Assembly (NCBI GenBank): GCA_028683385.1
Contig: JAQUIJ010000024.1
Span: forward strand, 1 to 64,000
Length of the DNA: 64,000 nt
Direction: 5' to 3'
Source of the DNA: Prolixibacteraceae bacterium
GTDB taxonomy: Bacteria > Bacteroidota > Bacteroidia > Bacteroidales > Prolixibacteraceae
Shown: positions 43,742-54,106 of the stretch, in pieces
How the letters are laid out: every line of letters begins with the position of its first letter
How positions within the stretch are numbered: the stretch's first letter is position 1
The notes under the pieces: model-generated
Seen by the model: the letters and a program-made list of their open reading frames with translations, nothing else
Database searches by the model: none
What the model was told of the DNA's origin: nothing
Made by a program: the position numbers and the translations under genes

Positions 43742-46183
43742 ATGCCGCGATTGTTTATGCTCAAACACATTATTAAGTCATATTTGCTTTTGGGGCTCTT
43801 GTTGCTATCGTTTACAAGTTATAGTTACAATCAGCCTTCTCACAAGATACTCGTACTTCATTCCTATCATCAGGGGCTGGAATGGACGGATAATGTCACA
43901 AAGGGAATTCAGGAAGTAATGATTCCTCATGACGATGAAGTTGAACTTTTTTACGAGTATCTGGATACGAAAAGATATGCGGACTCACTTTACTTCGAGC
44001 GTATTGAAAAATTTTACCGGGAGCGATTACGCCAAAATCAGTTTGACCTCATTATTACCGTCGACGATGATGCATTAAAGTTTTTGTTGGATAACCGTGA
44101 GGAATTGTATAAAGATGTTCCGGTGGTGTTTTGCGGGATCAATAAAAAGGTGAGTAAGGAAGTGATGAGTGACGGGTTAATTACTGGAGTAACTGAACGC
44201 CCTGATTTCAAGGCAACCATTGACGTCATGCTGAATTTGCATCCCGCAACAGAATATATTTATATCATTAATGATTTATATACTACAACAGCTCAAGTTA
44301 ACAGGGTTGCATTGGATTCACTCACAAAGATCTATCCTGACCGGCTGCGATTTATTGATAATGTAAGTTTTGAGGAGCTGGCAGAAAAAGTCAGATCGCT
44401 TAATTCGAATGATTTATTGTTGCTGCTTACGTTTAATAAGGATAGAAATCAGGAATTTGCCTCTTATAAGGAAGAAGCAAGACTAGTCGCAAAAAATGCC
44501 AGAGTGCCTGTGTATTCCAGCTGGGAATTTTTTATGCGGCGGGGAATTGTAGGTGGAAAATTAATTCGTGGAATTGATCAGGGAAAAGAGGCTGCACTAA
44601 TCGCGTTGAGAATCCTGCACGGTGAGAAAGTCTCAAATATCCCAATAAACGAAGAGATCTATGGACAATATATTTTCGATTATAACCTTCTGAAGAAATA
44701 TAAAATCGATCCAAATAAGTTGCCCGATGGAAGTAAAATAATCAACGAACCCATTGACTTTTATACGCTGAATAAATCGACGATTAGGTTGGTTGCTTTG
44801 GCACTTTCCGTTTTGGTGCTGATTATTATTATTTTAAGTCGGTCAATACACCGTAGAAAAAGGGCAGAAAAGTTACTTCTGCTCAAACAGGAACACTTGA
44901 GGCTGGCATTTGAACAACAACGTTTAATGGCTGAGATTGTAACCTACCTGAATTCTACCAACGATTTTACTTTGGTGATTGATCAGGTGCTGAATGCAAT
45001 AACCGGATCGACACATGTTGGGAAGGCCAGTATTTACAGCTTTTCTGAGGATGATAAGATTGGACAGATTATTGGATCACGAACATCTGAAAAAGGTGAA
45101 CGCATTGAAGAAATGGATCAGAACCTGGTGCATAAAATTCATCGTATTATTGCCCGGATCTTAAAGAACGAAACCATTGTCAGTCGCGATCTTTCTGAAT
45201 TTGAAAATGAAGAACAGGAATTCTTTATAAAGAGAGGGATAAAATCTGTCATGTTGATTCCGATTAAGGTTGCCGATAAAATAAATGGATTGGCGGGGTT
45301 TGCTTTTCCGGAGGCACATGTATGGGCGGATGAAGATCAGCGATTGCTTTCTACTTTAGTCCGTGTGATTGCAAATGCCTGGGAACGAAACTTTCAGATG
45401 GAACAGTTTTTAAGTATGGAAAAACAACATGCTGACGCTGTTCGATTAATGGAACAAACTTCACGTTTGGCATCAATTGGCGTGATAACAGGTGGAATTA
45501 CCCACGAAATAAATCAACCATTGAATGCCATTAAAATAACAACCGATACGGTATTGCGTAAAATGAGGCGTGATGAAACCGAAACCGGAAATTATATTGT
45601 TCGGAAGTTGGAGGCCATTTCAAAAGGTACTGACCGGATTGATGAAATTGTTAGTCACATGCGCAATTACTGGGCAAACCCTGTTCCTAATTCTGACGAA
45701 ATGCAATTGATTGATTTAAATTCAGTGGTACGTGATTCCATTGCGTTGTTGAAACGTCAAATCAGAAATCACGGCATACAAAACGAACAATACCTGGACC
45801 CTGGAAATTTACTTTTAAAAGGAAACAAAATTCAGATGGAGCAAGTAGTCATCAATCTGGTGGTAAATTCTATTCATGCTTTAGACGAGGTTGAAAGGGA
45901 TAAAAAGCAAATTGTGGTAAAAACAGTTAAAAATAGGGATACCACGGAATTATGGGTGGAAGATAATGGCAATGGCATCGATAATTTGATAGGTGACCAG
46001 GTGTTTGATCCATTCTATTCAACCAAAAAGAATAAAGGAGGTTCCGGTTTGGGTTTAGCCATTGTGAAAACTTTTGTTAGCAAAATGAACGGGAATATCC
46101 GTTACGAAAATAAGGTCAGCGGAGGTGTCCGTTTTGTGATAACTTTTACAAATAAATCTGAAAATGAGAGTACTGTTAGTTGA
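43742..46183 (+). CDS. Sensor histidine kinase with a periplasmic ABC-substrate-binding-like domain
   Basis: 813 aa. A signal/TM start (LLLGLLLLSFTSYSY) is followed by a periplasmic-binding-protein-like domain (ILVLHSYHQGLEWTDNVTKG ... VPVVFCGIN ... GITGV), as in ABC_sub_bind proteins, then one TM helix (about 345-367). The cytoplasm holds a GAF-like domain, HisKA (GGITHEINQPLNAIK, phospho-acceptor His) and HATPase (N box VVNSIHALDE, DNGNGI, GGSGLGLAIV). It overlaps the sigma54 regulator by 20 bp and forms a DctB/DctD-like pair with it. Given the adjacent lactate operon it probably senses lactate or a related acid. Confidence 0.88.
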   Translation: MPRLFMLKHIIKSYLLLGLLLLSFTSYSYNQPSHKILVLHSYHQGLEWTDNVTKGIQEVMIPHDDEVELFYEYLDTKRYADSLYFERIEKFYRERLRQNQFDLIITVDDDALKFLLDNREELYKDVPVVFCGINKKVSKEVMSDGLITGVTERPDFKATIDVMLNLHPATEYIYIINDLYTTTAQVNRVALDSLTKIYPDRLRFIDNVSFEELAEKVRSLNSNDLLLLLTFNKDRNQEFASYKEEARLVAKNARVPVYSSWEFFMRRGIVGGKLIRGIDQGKEAALIALRILHGEKVSNIPINEEIYGQYIFDYNLLKKYKIDPNKLPDGSKIINEPIDFYTLNKSTIRLVALALSVLVLIIIILSRSIHRRKRAEKLLLLKQEHLRLAFEQQRLMAEIVTYLNSTNDFTLVIDQVLNAITGSTHVGKASIYSFSEDDKIGQIIGSRTSEKGERIEEMDQNLVHKIHRIIARILKNETIVSRDLSEFENEEQEFFIKRGIKSVMLIPIKVADKINGLAGFAFPEAHVWADEDQRLLSTLVRVIANAWERNFQMEQFLSMEKQHADAVRLMEQTSRLASIGVITGGITHEINQPLNAIKITTDTVLRKMRRDETETGNYIVRKLEAISKGTDRIDEIVSHMRNYWANPVPNSDEMQLIDLNSVVRDSIALLKRQIRNHGIQNEQYLDPGNLLLKGNKIQMEQVVINLVVNSIHALDEVERDKKQIVVKTVKNRDTTELWVEDNGNGIDNLIGDQVFDPFYSTKKNKGGSGLGLAIVKTFVSKMNGNIRYENKVSGGVRFVITFTNKSENESTVS

Positions 46184-47630
46184 AGACGATCAGTTGAGCA
46201 GGGAGGCCATTGTTGAGTTTCTTCAGGATGAATTAAATCTGGAAACCCAGGATGCTGAAGATGGAACCATCGCACTTCAACTTCTTGAAAAGGAGAAGTT
46301 CGAACTGGTCGTAACAGATATAAAGATGCCGGGAATCAGTGGTCTTGAGCTGTTGAAAAGAATCAAGGAAAGTTATCCTCTAGTTGATGTGATTCTGATG
46401 ACCGGTTATTCTGAAATCAGCGACTCAATTGAAGCGCTGAGGTTAGGGGCCGCAGATTATTTATTAAAACCAGTAAATATTGATGAACTTTCTCTTACAA
46501 TTGGAAAGATTCAAGAGCGATACCGATTGATCAACGAGAATAAAAACCTGAAAGAGTCAGTTCAAAAAATGGATATTGAAGTCAGCGCATCGACCCAACG
46601 AATTAAAGCGCTGCAAAATACGATACGTGAAATTCAGGAGTCTGGGAAGATGGCTGTCTTTTCCAAACATATGCGAAAAGTGGTAGATTTATCCTTGAAA
46701 TTTCATGAGAACAGAGACATTCCCGTATTGATTCAGGGTGAAACTGGCACAGGCAAAGAAATGATAGCACGACTTATTCATTTTGGTGAAGGTCTTGAAA
46801 ATCCTGGGCCTTTTATTCCAATAAATTGTGCGGCCATTTCTGCCCAGCTTTTTGAAAGTGAATTGTTCGGTTATGAAACAGGAGCCTTTACCGGCGCCCG
46901 GCCCGGAGGATATATTGGGAAAATGGAACAAGCTCAGGGAGGGACACTTTTTCTGGACGAAATAGGTGAATTGCCTTTGGAAATGCAAGCCAAACTTTTA
47001 CGGGTTTTGCAGCAAAAGGAGCTGTATCGCGTTGGGGGCAACAAACTGATTAAATTAGATGTGCGGTTTATTTTTGCGACCAATCGAAATTTAAGGGAAT
47101 TGATTGATGAAAATAGGTTTCGGTCAGACTTGTTTTTCAGGATTGAAACAGGAAATATTTTATTGAAACCATTGAGAGAGAAAACAGAAGAAATATTGCC
47201 TTTCGCGCAATATTTTTTGGAATATTACTCACAGCGTCGTAACCGGTCGTTTAAATTTATTTCTCAGCCAGCCCGTTCAATTCTTGAAAAATATGATTGG
47301 CCCGGGAATGTTCGTGAGTTGCAAAATGCGATTGAACGTGTAGTTCTGCTGTTTGATGAAGAAAACTTACAACCCTGGCATTTATCACATTTATATACTG
47401 AAAATGTTTCAAGGAATACTCAAAAAATAGAAGGTGTACCAATTCATCCCGGCGAAATCATGCTTCCCAATGATGGGTTTTCTATCGAGGAACTAGAAAT
47501 TGAAATTGTATCTAAAGCAATGAAGCGTTTCAAAGGATCAAAAACAATAGTAGCAGAATATCTTGGAATTAGCCGGTCTGCTTTGCGAAGTCGTTTACGT
47601 CGTCTCGATGAACGCCAAAATGAACCTTAA
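46164..47630 (+). CDS. NtrC-family sigma54-dependent response regulator
   Basis: 488 aa. REC domain (VLLVEDD; phospho-acceptor Asp in VVTDIKMPG; Lys in LLKPVN), a coiled linker, then the AAA+ domain with GETGTGKEM, the sigma54-contact loop GAFTGA, GGTLFLDEIGELP and WPGNVRELQNA. The C-terminal Fis-type HTH is AEYLGISRSALRSRLRRL. It activates sigma54 promoters from upstream palindromes. The TGGAAC/GTTCCA array and -24/-12 element before the lactate permease are the likely target. Co-transcribed with the kinase by a 20-bp overlap. Confidence 0.93.
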   Translation: MRVLLVEDDQLSREAIVEFLQDELNLETQDAEDGTIALQLLEKEKFELVVTDIKMPGISGLELLKRIKESYPLVDVILMTGYSEISDSIEALRLGAADYLLKPVNIDELSLTIGKIQERYRLINENKNLKESVQKMDIEVSASTQRIKALQNTIREIQESGKMAVFSKHMRKVVDLSLKFHENRDIPVLIQGETGTGKEMIARLIHFGEGLENPGPFIPINCAAISAQLFESELFGYETGAFTGARPGGYIGKMEQAQGGTLFLDEIGELPLEMQAKLLRVLQQKELYRVGGNKLIKLDVRFIFATNRNLRELIDENRFRSDLFFRIETGNILLKPLREKTEEILPFAQYFLEYYSQRRNRSFKFISQPARSILEKYDWPGNVRELQNAIERVVLLFDEENLQPWHLSHLYTENVSRNTQKIEGVPIHPGEIMLPNDGFSIEELEIEIVSKAMKRFKGSKTIVAEYLGISRSALRSRLRRLDERQNEP

Positions 47631-47978
47631 AAGTAGTTAGCACATTTTCATATTCTTTGGAATATCCAGCATGTGATGTTAAGTGCAATTTGAATTTTAT
47701 TTGATTCTGTTTACAAATTATAGATTGCAAACGATCAAATGATCAATATGGCATGGCTCTGTTTTCTTTATCGATAGTAGTTCTACTTTGATATTCGCCC
47801 CCTAAAGTAGAAATAGCTACAAGGGTAAAATCTTGTAACTCATTTTGCACGAATGAAATCACTAATATCTTCTTTTTAATTCATTCACTACTCTTGTTTT
47901 TTTGAGTCAATTTGCAAAATCTGCCTCAAATAATTTTACAAAGTATAACCAAAACATGGTTATTTTGGCGTACAAAGT

Positions 47979-47986
47979 TACCTTTG
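47979..47986 (+). promoter_or_regulatory. Possible -7 box upstream of the 7TM sensor kinase
   Basis: TACCTTTG fits TAnnTTTG, 36 bp before the chosen ATG 48022; no clear -33 element. The rest of the 390-bp gap 47631-48021 shows no gene or strong hairpin. Confidence 0.35.
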
Positions 47987-48021
47987 TGAATACAGCAATA
48001 CACCATAATCAACCGCCAACT

Positions 48022-49887
48022 ATGAATCTAATTTTTACAATATATTCTGTATTGTTTCTGGCAACTGCATTCGTCTCATTTTTTGTTGCATTTCTCGCAT
48101 GGCAACGACGACTGGTAAATGGAGCGAAAGAGCTTGTTCTATTGATGATTGCTGTTGGTCTAGGTTCGTTTTGTCTCATTTTTGAGACCGCCTCTCTTTC
48201 CATCTCAGAAAAGATATTATGGTCGAAGCTCGAATTCTTTGGTGGCATTTCTGCTCCTGTGCTTTACTTAATTTTTGTTCTCCGTTATACTGGTAAAGAC
48301 AAATTGCTATCCACGAAATATTTATTCCTTTTATTTATTATTCCACTAATTACGCTTGCACTTACGATAACCAATGAAAAACACAATTTAATTTGGGTTG
48401 GATTTTCAGCCATATCGGAGGAAACAAATCTTATGGAATATTTCCATGGGCTTGGATTTTGGTTCGGATATATAGTGTATTCTAACCTCATGCTGCTTTT
48501 TGCTGTCATCAATTTAATCGGATTTATTCTTCATCAAAATAAGCCTTTCCTTACTCAGGGATTAATTCTTTTGATTGGTGGGCTTTTCCCTTGGATAGCA
48601 AGTTTTATATATCTTACAGGCAACAGTCCTGTGGCTGGGTTAGATATTACTCCTGTAAGTATTTTGTTAAGTGGGATTATTGCAGCATTTGCAATTCTAA
48701 ACATTCGATTTCTCGATCTTGTACCTGTGGCTCGTGAAACACTGGTTGAAACTTTACCTGATGGAATTCTGGTACTTGATGGTCAAAACAGAATACTGGA
48801 CATTAATGGAGTCGCCTTATTATTCCTAGGTATCCCAAACAAAAATATCATCGGGTTACCGGTTCAATCTACCGGTGCTTCTGAAATACAGCTATTAAAT
48901 GCAGTAATTGATCGCGAAACAAATGATCAGACGCATGAAGTTCGAAGTCGCGCTGAAACCAAAACCTTCAGGATACTAAAACATTTTGTAAAAGGTCAGA
49001 TAGAAAGCCGTTTGGTTATTATCCGCGACATTACCGAACAGCGAAAAGCGGAGTGTGAGTTAATTATGGCAAAGGAACATGCAGAAGAAAGTGATCGTTT
49101 AAAATCAGTCTTCCTGGCTAACATGAGCCATGAAATTCGCACACCGATGAATGGCATACTTGGCTTTGCCGATTTACTGAAAGAGCAAGAACTTTCAAAG
49201 GAAACTTCACAAGAGTATTTGTCAATTATAGAAAAAAGTGGCATGCGATTGTTGAACATTATTAACGAGCTGATTGAGATTTCAAAGATAGAATCGGGTA
49301 CTATGAGAATCAACATGACTGAAACCAATGTAAATGACCAAACCCAGTTTGTTTTTAATTTCTTTAAGCCTGAGGCTGAACAAAAAGGATTATTTCTGAC
49401 ATTGAAAAACTCACTTCCTGGTTCTGAAGCCGTTGTATGTACTGACTGTGAAAAGCTTTATGCTATCCTAACCAATCTGGTAAAAAATGCGATCAAATTC
49501 ACCAATGCCGGAACCATTGAAGTTGGTTATAAATTCATAGAATCAAATAGTTCGTCGTCAACTTCGGAATTGTTGTTTTTTGTGAAAGATTCCGGAATCG
49601 GAATATCACCTGAACTCAAAGAAATTATTTTCGAAAGATTCAGACAGGGGAGCGAATCACTAAATAAAAGATTTGAAGGAATAGGGCTGGGATTAGCTAT
49701 ATCAAAAGCTTATGTCGAAATGTTAGGTGGTCGAATCTGGATTGAAACTGATTCTGAAGTTGGATCAGTTTTTAATTTTACAATTCCGTATTGTAAAAAC
49801 GGGACAAATAAGCAACCCAATAAGGAGTTGATTCAGAATAAATTGGGTGGAAATGCGGAGAATACAAATGAAACTTTAATTGCCTAA
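48022..49887 (+). CDS. Sensor histidine kinase with an N-terminal 7TM domain
   Basis: 621 aa from the ATG at 48022 (MNLIFTIYSVLFLATAF). The 40 codons upstream lack features and contain the putative promoter box. Seven hydrophobic segments fill residues 1-230 (a histidine-kinase N-terminal 7TM region). A PAS-like domain follows (LPDGILVLDGQNRILDINGVA). HisKA (NMSHEIRTPMNGILGF) and HATPase (N box NLVKNAIKF, DSGIGI, GLGLAI) are complete. No receiver domain or adjacent regulator is seen, so it is an orphan kinase. Signal unknown. Confidence 0.85.
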   Translation: MNLIFTIYSVLFLATAFVSFFVAFLAWQRRLVNGAKELVLLMIAVGLGSFCLIFETASLSISEKILWSKLEFFGGISAPVLYLIFVLRYTGKDKLLSTKYLFLLFIIPLITLALTITNEKHNLIWVGFSAISEETNLMEYFHGLGFWFGYIVYSNLMLLFAVINLIGFILHQNKPFLTQGLILLIGGLFPWIASFIYLTGNSPVAGLDITPVSILLSGIIAAFAILNIRFLDLVPVARETLVETLPDGILVLDGQNRILDINGVALLFLGIPNKNIIGLPVQSTGASEIQLLNAVIDRETNDQTHEVRSRAETKTFRILKHFVKGQIESRLVIIRDITEQRKAECELIMAKEHAEESDRLKSVFLANMSHEIRTPMNGILGFADLLKEQELSKETSQEYLSIIEKSGMRLLNIINELIEISKIESGTMRINMTETNVNDQTQFVFNFFKPEAEQKGLFLTLKNSLPGSEAVVCTDCEKLYAILTNLVKNAIKFTNAGTIEVGYKFIESNSSSSTSELLFFVKDSGIGISPELKEIIFERFRQGSESLNKRFEGIGLGLAISKAYVEMLGGRIWIETDSEVGSVFNFTIPYCKNGTNKQPNKELIQNKLGGNAENTNETLIA

Positions 49888-50037
49888 GATAAAATCTGGC
49901 TACTTCCTAAATAATATTGATGACCGGAATGCTGACATAGCTTACAGAGTCATTTCTTCTTTTACTTTTCAAAAAAAATCAAAATTACTGTAACGGAAAC
50001 TCTTTTTCGGAGTCTTTTAGATTATTAAATCCTGTCC

Positions 50038-52668
50038 ATGAAAACAAAACTTTATCTGACTAGTATTTTTCTAGCCACTATAACATCTCTTGTTGCTCAA
50101 AATCAGCCTAAAAAGGAATATTACCCCGGCGATTGTACAAAAAACGAACTTTCTATTGACGGGAAACTGGATGAACCTGACTGGCAGAAAGCTACTTGGC
50201 AGGACGATTTTACGCAGTACGAACCATTTGAAGGGAAAAAGCCTGCGCAAAAAACTGAATTTGCTATTCTACTCGACGAAAATAATATCTATGTGGGGTT
50301 CAAATGCTGGGATAACCATCCAGATAGCATTGTGCAAAGACTTACCCGTCGTGACGAGATGGATGGTGATTTTATAGCTGTTCAATTTGATTCGTACTTC
50401 GACAAACGAACAGCTTTTTCGTTTATGGCCAATGCTGCCGGAATTAAAAATGATTTTATCATCAGCAACGACGGTGAAAATGAAGACAATACCTGGGATC
50501 CGATTTGGTTGGTGAAAACCAGTCGCGATGAAAAAGGCTGGTATTCCGAAATGAAAATTCCGCTTACACAATTGCGTTTTGAGGGCAACTCGGAGCAAAC
50601 CTGGGGATTGCAGATTGGTCGTTCACTTTTCAGAAAGCAGGAAGTTAGTCTTTGGCAGGCATCTTCGAAGAAAACTTCAGGATGGGTTTCGCAATATGGC
50701 GAATTGAAAGGGCTTAAAAATCTGAAATCGAGAAAGGTTGCCGACATTATGCCCTACGCCGTGGTTAGAGCTGATCGCTTTGAAAAAGAATCCGGCAATC
50801 CATTTAAGGAATCAGGTAAAAAGAACCAATTGGATGGAGGATTGGATGGTAAACTTGGCCTGACGAACAATTTGACACTGGATTTTACAATCAATCCCGA
50901 CTTCGGGCAGGTTGAAGCCGACCCTTCACAAGTAAACCTGTCGTCGTTTGAGACTTTTTTTCAGGAAAAGCGCCCTTTCTTTATCGAAGGGAAAAACATC
51001 TTGAGCTTTCCACTCATGTTTGGCGATGGTGATCTGGCTTCCGAAAACCTGTTTTATTCGCGAAGAATTGGGCGCCGGCCTCATTACGATCCGGAACTTA
51101 AAGATAACGAATACATTAGTGCACCCGAATTTACAAGCATTCTGGGCGCTGCCAAAATCACTGGAAAAACCAAAACAGGATGGTCGCTCGGCATTCTTGA
51201 AAGTTTGACTTCCGAGGAGTTTGCCAGTATAAGTGATGGTACACAGCGGCGCGAAATGATCGAACCATTCACTAACTATACGATTGGGCGTGTGCAGAAA
51301 GATTTCAATAAGGGCAACACGCTTTTGGGCGGAATATTTACATCGGTTAACCGAAACCTGGGAGAAGAACAGTTGAATTATCTGCACAAATCTGCCTTTA
51401 CCGGTGGATTCGATTTTGTCCATAAATGGCACAATAAGGATTGGGAACTAGACTTAAGCACTTATTTTAGTCGGGTTGAAGGAAGCGCTGACGCGATTAC
51501 CAACACGCAAGAGTCATGGATTCATGGGTTTCAGCGACCCGATGCCTCCTACCTGAAGTTGGATACCACACGCACAAGCTTATCTGGTCAGGGAGGAAAA
51601 ATTGTGTTTTCAAAAAATGGAGGCAAATTAAGGTTTATGGCAGCCACCGCCTGGAAATCGCCAGGATTGGAACTGAACGACGTTGGTTATATGCGTCAGG
51701 CTGATAATATTTTGGAAGTATTTTGGGTGGGTTACCGTATTTACGAACCTTTCTCCATTTTCAGGAACATGAACCTGAATTTTAATCAATGGACTGAGTG
51801 GAATTTCGGAGGCGAATTAACCGGTCCGGGCGGAAACATTAACGCACATACCCAATTGAAGAACTACTGGAATTTTCACCTTGGAGGCAATTGGAATGGA
51901 GAAGGCCTATCCACAACAGAACTCAGGGGAGGTCCGGCACTTAAAACTTCAGGAAGCAAAAATGTGTGGTTTGCTTTTGGCACCAACGATCAGAAACGAT
52001 TAACCGGCGAAGCTCAAATCATGCTACTTGGCGGAAATGAGAAAAATTCGAAACAAATGTTCGATTGCGGAATCAGCTTTGGATACCGTCCGTCAAAAAG
52101 CCTGAAGATTACGCTTTCTCCTAATTTTAACTCGAATAACGATGAGTTGCAATATGTAACTCAACAGGATTATTCGAACAAGACTGATTACATTTTTGCG
52201 CGTATTCATCAGAAAACGCTAAGTGCATCGTTGCGTATCAATTACATCATAACTCCAAATCTGAGCATTCAGTATTGGGGACAGCCCTTTTTGGCAAGTG
52301 GTAAATACACCGAATTTAAACGAATTACCAACAGCCGGGCAACTAATTATACCGACCGTTTTAGTTTGTTGAATGGCAACGAACTGGCTTATGTAAATCC
52401 TGACGAAATGTATCGGGTTTCTGATCAGTCAGGAAACCAACTTTACACGTTTGACCAACCCGACTTCAATGTGAAAGAGTTTTTATCGAACATGGTGGTG
52501 CGTTGGGAATATTTGCCCGGTTCGACCATTTACCTTGTTTGGTCGCAAACCCGCAATCAGTCGGTTTCGAATGGTGATTTTAGTTTCAACAACGACCTGA
52601 CCAAACTATTCGATGAGAAGCCATACAATGTATTTCTCCTGAAAATGTCTTTCAGGCTTGGTAAATAA
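50038..52668 (+). CDS. DUF5916 protein with an N-terminal CBM9-like domain
   Basis: 876 aa; signal peptide (TSIFLATITSLVAQ). Residues of about 30-220 form a carbohydrate-binding family 9-like domain (LSIDGKLDEPDWQKA ... IYVGFKCWDNHPD ... WYSEMKIPLTQLRF). The remainder is DUF5916, rich in aromatic beta strands ending FLLKMSFRLG, as in an outer-membrane barrel. Family members sit in the outer membrane of Bacteroidota with unknown substrate. It stands alone between the 7TM kinase and the hexokinase. Confidence 0.85.
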   Translation: MKTKLYLTSIFLATITSLVAQNQPKKEYYPGDCTKNELSIDGKLDEPDWQKATWQDDFTQYEPFEGKKPAQKTEFAILLDENNIYVGFKCWDNHPDSIVQRLTRRDEMDGDFIAVQFDSYFDKRTAFSFMANAAGIKNDFIISNDGENEDNTWDPIWLVKTSRDEKGWYSEMKIPLTQLRFEGNSEQTWGLQIGRSLFRKQEVSLWQASSKKTSGWVSQYGELKGLKNLKSRKVADIMPYAVVRADRFEKESGNPFKESGKKNQLDGGLDGKLGLTNNLTLDFTINPDFGQVEADPSQVNLSSFETFFQEKRPFFIEGKNILSFPLMFGDGDLASENLFYSRRIGRRPHYDPELKDNEYISAPEFTSILGAAKITGKTKTGWSLGILESLTSEEFASISDGTQRREMIEPFTNYTIGRVQKDFNKGNTLLGGIFTSVNRNLGEEQLNYLHKSAFTGGFDFVHKWHNKDWELDLSTYFSRVEGSADAITNTQESWIHGFQRPDASYLKLDTTRTSLSGQGGKIVFSKNGGKLRFMAATAWKSPGLELNDVGYMRQADNILEVFWVGYRIYEPFSIFRNMNLNFNQWTEWNFGGELTGPGGNINAHTQLKNYWNFHLGGNWNGEGLSTTELRGGPALKTSGSKNVWFAFGTNDQKRLTGEAQIMLLGGNEKNSKQMFDCGISFGYRPSKSLKITLSPNFNSNNDELQYVTQQDYSNKTDYIFARIHQKTLSASLRINYIITPNLSIQYWGQPFLASGKYTEFKRITNSRATNYTDRFSLLNGNELAYVNPDEMYRVSDQSGNQLYTFDQPDFNVKEFLSNMVVRWEYLPGSTIYLVWSQTRNQSVSNGDFSFNNDLTKLFDEKPYNVFLLKMSFRLGK

Positions 52669-52775
52669 CTCATGTTTTATTTTAGATAATACGGAAGGTC
52701 CTTTTGCTGATGTAAGAGGATTTTTCTATTTTTAGCCGGAATTGAAAAATAACCCAATAATCTAATAATCATACC

Positions 52776-53978
52776 ATGAACAATCCATTTGCATTATCTA
52801 ACAGTCAATTGCTCGAAATAGCAAACGACCTGAAGTCAAAAATCGAAACAGGTCTTCAGGAAGATGGCACCGAAATTAAGTGCCTGCCAACTTATATTCA
52901 TCCTAAAAAAGACGGAATAACTGGCGAAGCAACCGTTTTCGATTTAGGTGGAACCAATTTCAGGGCTGCAGTAGTTTCAGTTGGTGAAGAGACTAAAATT
53001 ACCGGTCTGGCTGAAAAAGACATCACCGAAATGAAAACTGCCGGTTTTACCGAAACCGACTTATACAATTCGGAAGCTGAAGCAATTGTGCAACTCAAAC
53101 TTCCTGCAAATTCTCCAATTGGCTATTGTTTTTCTTATCCTGCAAAGCCGATGTTAAACGGCGATGCCGAGCTTATCGTGTGGACTAAAGGCGTAAATAT
53201 TGCGGGAATGGCCGGGAAACCCATTGGCGCTCCTATGGTTGAGTTTCTGAACGAAACGCTGAATGCCGGATTCAATGGTAAAATTGCAGTTGTAAACGAC
53301 ACCATTACCAGCTTATTTGCCGGTTTGGCAAATCCAGGATATGATGCCTATGTCGGTCTGATTGTTGGAACCGGTACTAATATGGCTACATTCTTTCCAT
53401 CGACATATATTCCAAAAATAGAAGGAATGGAAGGTTGGAGTGGAGAAACTCCTGTTAATCTTGAATCAGGAAATTTCAATCCACCAAATCTCACGAAATT
53501 CGATGAGGAAGTGGATAACTATTCGGATAACAAAGGAAATCAGCGCTTCGAAAAAGCTATTTCGGGTATGTACCTGGGGCGTATCTTTCGTGCCGTTTAC
53601 CCTCACGACGGATTGGACGTTAACCTTGACGCTGCTGGATTAAGTAAGATGATGAATAATCCGGATCAGTACAAACTTGAATATGTTGAAACTGCTTTCC
53701 AGATTTATCAACGTTCAGCCAAACTAGTAGCTGCTTCAATTGCAGGATTGGTTTTGAACTTGAACTCGGCTTACCCATCGGTGAAGAAAATTCAGGTTTT
53801 GGCCGAAGGAAGCTTGTTCTGGAGCAAAGTTAAAGCCCATGATGCCAAATATGTTGACATGGTAAATGCTTCATTGAAAGAATTATTGGCTGAAAGTGGT
53901 TTAACCGATACCGTTGTAGATATTTCAAGAATCGAAAATGCCAACCTGATTGGCGCTGCCATGTCGGTACTGTCGTAA
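52776..53978 (+). CDS. Hexokinase
   Basis: 400 aa of the eukaryotic-type hexokinase family found in Bacteroidota. Motifs: phosphate-1 DLGGTNFRAAVVSV, sugar-binding FSYPAKPMLNGDAELIVWTKG, connect VNDTITSLFAGL, phosphate-2 GLIVGTGTNMATF and adenosine VLAEGSLFW. It phosphorylates glucose with ATP in the cytoplasm. Monocistronic with a strong terminator 22 bp downstream. Confidence 0.92.
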   Translation: MNNPFALSNSQLLEIANDLKSKIETGLQEDGTEIKCLPTYIHPKKDGITGEATVFDLGGTNFRAAVVSVGEETKITGLAEKDITEMKTAGFTETDLYNSEAEAIVQLKLPANSPIGYCFSYPAKPMLNGDAELIVWTKGVNIAGMAGKPIGAPMVEFLNETLNAGFNGKIAVVNDTITSLFAGLANPGYDAYVGLIVGTGTNMATFFPSTYIPKIEGMEGWSGETPVNLESGNFNPPNLTKFDEEVDNYSDNKGNQRFEKAISGMYLGRIFRAVYPHDGLDVNLDAAGLSKMMNNPDQYKLEYVETAFQIYQRSAKLVAASIAGLVLNLNSAYPSVKKIQVLAEGSLFWSKVKAHDAKYVDMVNASLKELLAESGLTDTVVDISRIENANLIGAAMSVLS

Positions 53979-54000
53979 TCGATACTTTCTAGAATATTTA

Positions 54001-54039
54001 CTGAGCGGGTGACTTCGAGTCACCCGCTCAGTTTTTTTT
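54001..54039 (+). terminator. Terminator of the hexokinase gene
   Basis: Perfect 14-bp stem CTGAGCGGGTGACT / AGTCACCCGCTCAG with loop TCG, then eight T. Confidence 0.95.
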
Positions 54040-54106
54040 GTAGATATTTGATTGTAGCTTGAGTCAATGATTTTACGGAGAAACTCTGGCACCCCAATCA
54101 ATTAAT

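Noticed and set aside
50382-50747. 121-codon ORF antisense to the DUF5916 gene
   Set aside because: Shadow frame of a well-supported gene.
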